Positions 57,331-64,000 of a stretch of 64,000 bases of DNA are shown here, one piece after another. Where the stretch lies: the NCBI GenBank assembly GCA_030159075.1, contig BROG01000044.1, positions 1,518,501 through 1,582,500 on the forward strand, given 5' to 3'. The notes under the pieces are model-generated. The model made no database searches and was not told where the DNA came from. It saw only the letters and a program-made list of their open reading frames with translations. Numbering within the stretch: position 1 is the first letter of the stretch; each line of letters opens with the position of its first letter. This DNA is from Atrina japonica. Lineage: Eukaryota; Mollusca; Bivalvia; Pterioida; Pinnidae. The position numbers and the translations under genes are program-made.

Positions 57331-58262
57331 TGAATGAAACGCACAACAAAACCACCACTGTCAACCAAGATTCACGCAGAAATGTTCACAAGAATTACAG
57401 TGAAGTACCCAGTGGACGGATACAGCCATAATACCAATTCCCCGCCTAAGCAACTACTCCCGCAAGGAGCACGACTACACGGATTTCGCCCTTAGGTGGA
57501 GGGCTTTCCCCATGTCATCTTGCTACTTTTTTCCGAGCGGGCAACTGTTTGAAAACAGTTTGAGTAGGGCTTTGTGGAGATAGAAGTACTGGCGTCCACT
57601 GAAAATTCCCTAATTTTCGGCAAATAAGAACAGAAAAGAATAAGAACGGTAGAATTGAAGTGCCAAATGGATGGTACAGCCGTACGTATTACCAATTGAC
57701 ACGCCTATGCAACTACTCCCGCAAGGAGCACGACTACACTTGATTTCGCCCTAAGGTACTCAATGTCTTCCCGATGTCATCTTGCTACTTTTTTCCGAGC
57801 GGCAACTGTTTCATTCAAACCCGTGTGGAGTCAAATGCGCCCATTTTGATATAAAAAATAATTCTGTGAGAAAGAAAATAATACTCCCCTCTATATACGC
57901 TTTAACTGTCTCCAAACTGCATTCAACATGTTTTGAGGGCCTTCTGCCATAATTGTATTAGATGTTGTTATCTAACAATCATCGTTTTTTGACATTGGAA
58001 AAATGATGATATTTTAATTCACTGAAAAGATTAAAACAAGCATTATTTTGCAGTTATAAACACACACTAACACACACACAAGAATTAATTTCAGAAAAAC
58101 TGAAATAATAAAAACAATATAATAGACACATGTATCAAGATAATTGTTGTGATATATTTCAACATTTTAAAACAGAACAAATCTTACAAAAATAAAAGAT
58201 TGAAATCGATGATATGTCATGCTTATGTGCCAGAGGCAAGTACAGTGCTGTTAGATGTTAAT
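57330..58262. repeat. Duplicated block, copy 2
   Basis: Counterpart of 53460-54400 with cores at 57430-57560 and 57689-57825. It differs mostly by many 2-9 base insertions, not substitutions. Confidence 0.8.
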
Positions 58263-58889
58263 ATGCTGGGCGCTATTTTGGTAACCATCACCTTTTATAG
58301 TTTTTGTTGAGTATCACGAACTTTGATATGATTTTTGAGGTACATATATGAATTAATATAGCGCACTGCCCACGGCGAGTGGTTTACTTTCAACACCCTT
58401 CTATACCTCGAGGCAGAAACATCAGTATTTTATGGGTCAAAAGTCAGTGGAAGTTTTTCACCACCACATACACCACCTGGTGGTCAATATCATTGTTTCC
58501 AGGAAAGTTTAAGGGGAAACAAAGGGACCCTGATTTATTGAACTTGTGGTTTTCTATCATTATAAAGGTCATTCTGGTTGTAGCTCCTAGCGACGTCAGA
58601 GAGAAGTCACATGTCAACTAGAGTATTGAGAAAACAACAATGACCCGAATAGGAAAAAATAGTCAAGTTTAAATCGGGTTAAAGAGGTCGCACATTTAAC
58701 TCATAGTTCATGATGATATTGAAAACTTCTGAGTCAGTGTGTCGGGACCAACGAGAGTATTTTTTCCTATTGATATTACACGGAAGAGTACTGAAACATT
58801 ATGTCAGTGCCACCATCTACGAGAGAGTATCGGTGTCACATTTCACTGGATAATATTTAACCTCGGAGTCCGACCAGTGTAACACTAGC

Positions 58890-58996
58890 CGGGAATTCTC
58901 AGCCTGCAATTCGATTTACGGAACTGCCAGCCCGCAATTCTCAGCCTGTAATTCGATTTACGGAGCTGCCAGCCCGCAATTGGACATCTGGGTCTG
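58890..58996 (-). repeat. Right member of the 6-kb-spaced inverted repeat, internally duplicated
   Basis: Two tandem 44-bp units (CTCAGCCTGCAATTCGATTT, ACGGAACTGCCAGCCCGCAA) end in TTGGACATCTGGGTCTGGC, complementary to 52776-52852. Confidence 0.75.
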
Positions 58997-59499
58997 GCAC
59001 CATAAAAACTTAATGTAGAAGGTACTTACCGATTCAGTGAATGTCGGATTTAAACCAAGTCGTTCGAATTGGGTTCCACTATACGAATTAAATCAAGGTA
59101 CACACACCACTAACATAACATATATAGTTTCTCGACTATTTTATTCAAAACTAACTACACGACGCTAATATGTAAAACAATACACAGATCATGATGTTTG
59201 AATAGGGAGATGCGAGAGTGTCAAAATTTCAAAAGAAAGAAAATAACACTCCCTCTCTCCTTTTCTTTAGATTTAGACCTTACAAAACTAAAACTACATT
59301 AAGTACATGTTAAAAGAACTTCATATCACTTACGAAATTATGATATTTTGACACTGAAAATTGAAAACTCATTATCAATCTGTGAATGAAATTTAAATGT
59401 CACTTGTATGTCTAACTGATTAATGATTAAACAAAACAAGACTTTGTTTCAAGAGAAAAGACATGGGCTTTCCATAAAATCCATGTAAAAGACAGTTAT

Positions 59500-61985
59500 G
59501 TCGAAGATAAGTCTTTTGTCCTTGATCTATATTTCACGCCAGTCAGGGAGACTAACTGACATAAGTTTTATGTTTCTCTGTTAAGTCTGTCACCAGTCAT
59601 CCCATTACATATAATTTCATGTTTTAACCAATGTGACCTTGACCTTTTACCCAATGACCTTGGAAAAGTATACACTTCTACAGAAGGTCAAAGAGACTAA
59701 CTGACATAAGTTCCATGTTCTGTCACCAGTTATCGCATAACATAAGATTACACATTTTGACCACTGTGACCTTGACCTTTGATCCTACGACCTTGAAAAA
59801 GTATACTCTTCTACAGAAGATTCATGTTCCTGTGTTAAGTTTGTCACCAGTAATCGCGGAACATAACATTTCACGTTTTGGTCTCTGTGACATTGACCTT
59901 ATAACCTTGAAAAGGTATACAGTTCTAGAGACAGTCTAGGAGATTAACTGACGGAAGTTTCATGTTCCTGTGTTAAGTCTGTCACCAATTGTCGCGAAAC
60001 ATAAAAATTTCACGTTTTGGTCTCTGTGACCTTGACGTTTGACCCCTATGACCTTGAAAAGGTATGCACTTCTAGAGAAAGCCCAGGAGACTAACTGACA
60101 GATTTTATTCGTGCTCCTGTGTAAAGTCTGTCACCAGTTATCACAGAACATCAAAAATTTACCACTACATTTTGGTCTGTGACCTTAGACCTTTAACCCT
60201 ATCACCTTGAAAAAGTACACATAGACAGTCTAGGAGACTAACTGACAGAAGTTTTATGTTTCTGTGTTAAGTACCTCACCAGTTATAGCGGTATATACAA
60301 TTTCACATTTTGGTTTCTTTGACCTTGACCTTTGACCCTATGACCTTGCAAAAGTATAGAGTTCTACAGAAATTGTAGGAGACTAACTGACAGAAGTTTC
60401 ATATTCCTGTGTTAAGTCTGTCACCAGTTATTGCGGAACATAAAATTTCACTTTTTGGTCTGTGACCTTGACCTTTGACCCTATGACCTTGAATAAGTAT
60501 ACAGTTCTAAAGACAGTTTAGGAGACTAACTGATAGAAGTTTCATGTTCCTCTGTAAAGTCTATCACCAGATATTGTGGAAATTTTTTTTCACATTTTGG
60601 TCACTGTGACTTTGACATTTGACTCATTGACCTTGAAAAAGTATACAGTTCTAGAGAACGTCTGGGGGACAAATGGACAGAAGTTTTATGGTCCTATTTC
60701 ATGTATGCCACCAGTTATCGCGGTATATAAAATTTCACGTTTTGACCTCTGTGACCTTGACCTTTGACCAAATGACGTCGGAAAAGTATACAGTTCTGGA
60801 GAATGTCATGTTGACTTATTGACACAAGTTTCATGTTCCTGTTTTAAGTCTGTCACCAGTTATCGTGGAACATAAAATTTCCCCGTTTTTGTCTCTGTGA
60901 CCTTGACCTTTGACCCTATCACCATGGAAAGGTATAAGTTCTTTGTAAAGAAAGTGACAGAAAATTCATGATCCTGTGTTAAGTCTGTCACCAGTTATCA
61001 CAGAACATAAAATTTCACGTTTTTGACTCTGTAACCTTGACCTTTGACCCCTATGACCTTGAAAAAGTATACAGTTCTAAAGAAATTGTAGGAGAATAAC
61101 TGACAGATGATTCATGTTCCTGTATTAAGTCTATCACCAGTTATCGTGGAACATTTTTACTTTTTGGTCTGTGTCTTGAAAAAGTACACAGTTCTAGAGA
61201 AAGTCTAGGAGACTAACTGACAGAAGTTTCATATTCCTCTGTAAAGTCTGTCACCAGATATTGCGGAACATAAATTTTAACGTTTTGGTCTCTGTGACCT
61301 TGACCTTTGACCCTATGACCTTGAAAAAGTACACAGTTCTAGAGAAAGTCTAGGAGACTAACTGACAGAAGATTCATGCTCCTGTGTAAAGTCTGTCACC
61401 AGTTATCACAGAACATAAAATTTAACGTTTTGGTCTGTGACCTTGACCTTTGACCCTATCACCTTGAAAAAGTACACAGAGACAGTCTAGGAGACTAACT
61501 GACAGAAGTTTTATGTTTCTGTGTTAAGTACGTCACCAGTTATAGCGGTACATACAATTTCACATTTTGGTTTCTTTGACCTTGACCTTTGACTCTATGA
61601 CCTTGAAAAAGTATAGACTTCTACAGAAATTGTAGGAGATTAACTGACAAAAGTTTCATATTCCTGTGTTAAGTCTGTCACCAGTTATTGTGGAACATAA
61701 AATTTCACTTTTTGGTCTCTGTGACCTTGACTTTTGACTCTATGACCTTGAATAAGTATACAGTTCTAAAGACAGTTTAGGAGACTAACTGATAGAAGTT
61801 TTATGTTCCTCTGTAAAGTCTATCACCAGATATTGCGGAAAAAAAATTTTCACATTTTGGTCACTGTGACGTTGACCTTTGACTCATTGACCTTGAAAAA
61901 GTATACAGTTTTGGCCTCTGTGACCTTGACCTTTGACCCAATGATGTAGGAAAAGTGTACAGTTCTGGAGAATGTCATGCTGACT
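59500..61985 (-). repeat. AGGTCA satellite array, about 143-bp units (right)
   Basis: About 17 units of the same family and orientation as 51180-52265. The CACCAG landmark recurs near 59591, 59725, 59844, 60131, 60420, 60708, 60853, 60990, 61133, 61396 and 61679. Each unit has TGACCTTGACCTTTGACC(C) and a further TGACCTTG. Confidence 0.92.
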
Positions 61986-62221
61986 TACATACACTGGAAA
62001 GTGGAAAGCCCTAATAAGAATAAACAGAACAAAACTAAGATGTCTTTCCACTGAAAGTGGAAAGCCTAATAATAAGAAGAAGAATAAACAGAACAAAACT
62101 AAGAGGTCTAATTATAAATATCAGCTAAATAAGTTGCCCATAAAAGTGCTTAAAAATATATTTTCTAGTTTATTAGTGGAACATGTAATTGAACACTAAT
62201 ATTGAAAGTTTATCCAAGCTA

Positions 62222-62495
62222 TAATAAAAGCCATATACATGCAACCTGGCTGGGTGGAGTTTTGTGAACTCTTGGACGTGTTTAAATTAAAGCTAATAAA
62301 GCGAAACATTAAAATTAAACTGACTACAGTAATCATTCCTAACTTGTCACGATACATAAGAAAGTATCCAGTGAGGAATAAACATTTTTCCCGTGCAGCT
62401 TGTCATATTTGAAAAGTGAGTAGAATCATTGATGTGATAATCAAAAGGTTATTCCGCCCCGCCATCACATGTCAATTGGACAATAAAGGAATACT
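62222..62495. repeat. Dispersed repeat family D, copy 3
   Basis: CAACCTGGCTGGGTGGAGTT ... GTATCCAGTGAGGAATAAAC, as at 16905. Confidence 0.6.
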
Positions 62496-62639
62496 AACTG
62501 ACCTTTGTAGTAGAAATGTAACAATTAATAGCCTTTGCAATGAAAATTTGGTATCTGTCATGATCCATCTTCTTCTTTTCTTTATTACAAATGTAAACTA
62601 TAATTGAAGGGTATAACCAGAGGTTTTCCATTTTTCAAC

Positions 62640-63450
62640 ACTTTCTGTTAAAATTTCTTGGTTTTGCTCCAAAACTCCTAAACTTCCAAACCCCAAAGTT
62701 CTAACATAGCTCATTTTGTAGAATTTTGATAGGCTTTTGAAAAATCATACCCTCCAAAATACCCTTTGTGGAAAAAATGGCATTATTAGTGGTCTAAATT
62801 TTAAAAAAAATTCACAGATTTCTGCTAAACAAATTGGTTTTTGACCTCCAAACAGCACATTTGATATGCTCTGATTGTTTAATGAGCCAGTACTCTTCAT
62901 TTAAAATATCTACAAAAACAACCAATTTTGGTATTTCAAATAAAGACCACTAATGAAGGATTGGTTTTCCAATTTTCAGAGATTATTGTTTTACCCTAAA
63001 ACTCATAAACACCAAAATGGTTAGAGTGCTAGCTTGGCTAAATTTTTAGCATTTCTTATACACTTCTAGAGAAACATAACCTCTAAAAACACAGTGTAAA
63101 AACTGGGAACATTAATGGCATAAAATCTAATTGATTTTTTCACAGATTTTCATTCTAAAAATTTATTTTTTTACACCAAAATACCAAATTTGATACACAA
63201 TGGATGTTTAATGGATCATTCTGATCATTTAAAGATATGTATCATACAATGAATAATTGCATAGTAAAAAGAGACCATAAATGACGTTTCAATTGGGTTT
63301 TTCCAATTTTCAGCAATTTTTATTAATTTTCTTTGGTTTTTGCCCCAAACCCCTAAAAGCCGCATCTGCCAGTGTGCTAACATGACTCATTTTGTAGCAT
63401 TTTTATAAGCTTTCAAATAATACATATCCAGCGAAATTCCCAGTGGGAGG
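62640..63450. repeat. Tandem repeat, about 350-bp unit, three diverged copies
   Basis: Each unit runs 'CCAATTTTCAGCAATTTTT', 'TTTGCCCCAAACCCCTAAA', 'CTAACATGACTCATTTTGTA', 'CATTTTTATAAGCTTT'. Landmarks near 62690-62730, 63000-63060 and 63350-63410. Confidence 0.7.
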
Positions 63451-63580
63451 GAGGGAGGGGGTAACAGGTGTTATTAATGGCTCAAAGAGAATACTGTTAA
63501 AATTTGAAAACTACTGTGACTACATTTATTGTAGAATTGAGTCCTCATCTTGTACATTTTGCAGATTATTGATTTAGATT

Positions 63581-63669
63581 AAATCAGCAACCCCTGAAAA
63601 AACAATGGACTCTTCTGTAAATCAATTACTTAGACCAGTCCAAATGTGTCTTTAGGGATGAATGGGTTA
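63581..63669. mobile_element. 87-bp miniature inverted-repeat element, copy 4
   Basis: CAGCAACCCCTGAAAAAACA ... TTTAGGGATGAATGGGTT. The rest to 64000 is AT-rich DNA with nothing recognised. Confidence 0.6.
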
Positions 63670-64000
63670 ATATTTTAGCATTAGTACATTATTTAAGAGA
63701 ATCAAGATTCTGAATATGTTAATTTTAAACACTATGGATCTGTAATTTTAGATTTTTATTGTGTGCAGAGCTCTATGTCTACCTTTTAGCTAGTACTGAT
63801 ACCGATCGCCATGCATGCTCGGTCTGTAGCTTATTATACGTGTGTAATGACGCAGCTGTATTGTAACAGTCTTAACACCAAGTTAATGACTTTGATGTTT
63901 ATTTTTGGTACACAGTGTACCATACAATGTACAGTGTACTTGGGTGACACACGCACTGAACTTTTATCTGTTTTTTTTTTTTAATACTGATCGTCACTAG

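Overview
This is an AT-rich eukaryotic (metazoan) window dominated by introns, minisatellites and small transposable elements. The repeat repertoire suggests a lophotrochozoan, most likely a bivalve mollusc: AGGTCA-rich satellites headed by a 'TGCCCCCACTT' hairpin, tRNA-derived SINEs with a conserved central part, and 'AAGAGATCCCAGAGGGATC' repeats. The species is an inference; the protein-level identifications are firm.

Two conserved genes face each other tail to tail. (1) MRE11, the nuclease of the MRE11-RAD50-NBS1 DNA double-strand-break complex, lies on the + strand (554-14369). It has 7 coding exons that splice in frame to 675 codons plus stop. The first 1,027 nt, holding the whole phosphoesterase domain, are one exon; the rest is spread over six short exons. 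(2) USO1/p115, the ER-Golgi vesicle tethering factor, lies on the - strand (44623 down to 20939). It has 23 coding exons that splice in frame to 946 codons plus stop: an armadillo-like head, a coiled-coil tail and a very acidic C-terminus. About 6.6 kb separates the two stop codons. The two proteins have no functional link that I can see; this is ordinary gene neighbourhood.

Layout: 1-553 upstream/5' UTR; 554-14369 MRE11, with introns full of MITE-like elements and two minisatellites that end exactly at 3' splice sites; 14370-20938 intergenic/UTR with transposon copies and a 40-bp minisatellite; 20939-44623 USO1, with four sense-oriented SINEs and several short inverted-repeat elements; 44624-51060 gene-poor upstream DNA with a 480-bp foldback element carrying a perfect 8-bp target duplication and one orphan ORF (46706-47074); 51060-63450 a large repeat composite with two ~140-bp satellite arrays, an inner pair of inverted repeats 6 kb apart, seven or more copies of an unrecognised GC-rich core, a decayed LINE, and a 350-bp tandem repeat whose inverted partner sits at the other end.

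The most unusual signal is in MRE11. Introns 4 and 5 each hold a tandem array (33-bp and 61-bp units) whose unit includes the acceptor of that intron or a close relative of it, so each array presents a ladder of 14 to about 29 decoy 3' splice sites immediately before the true one.
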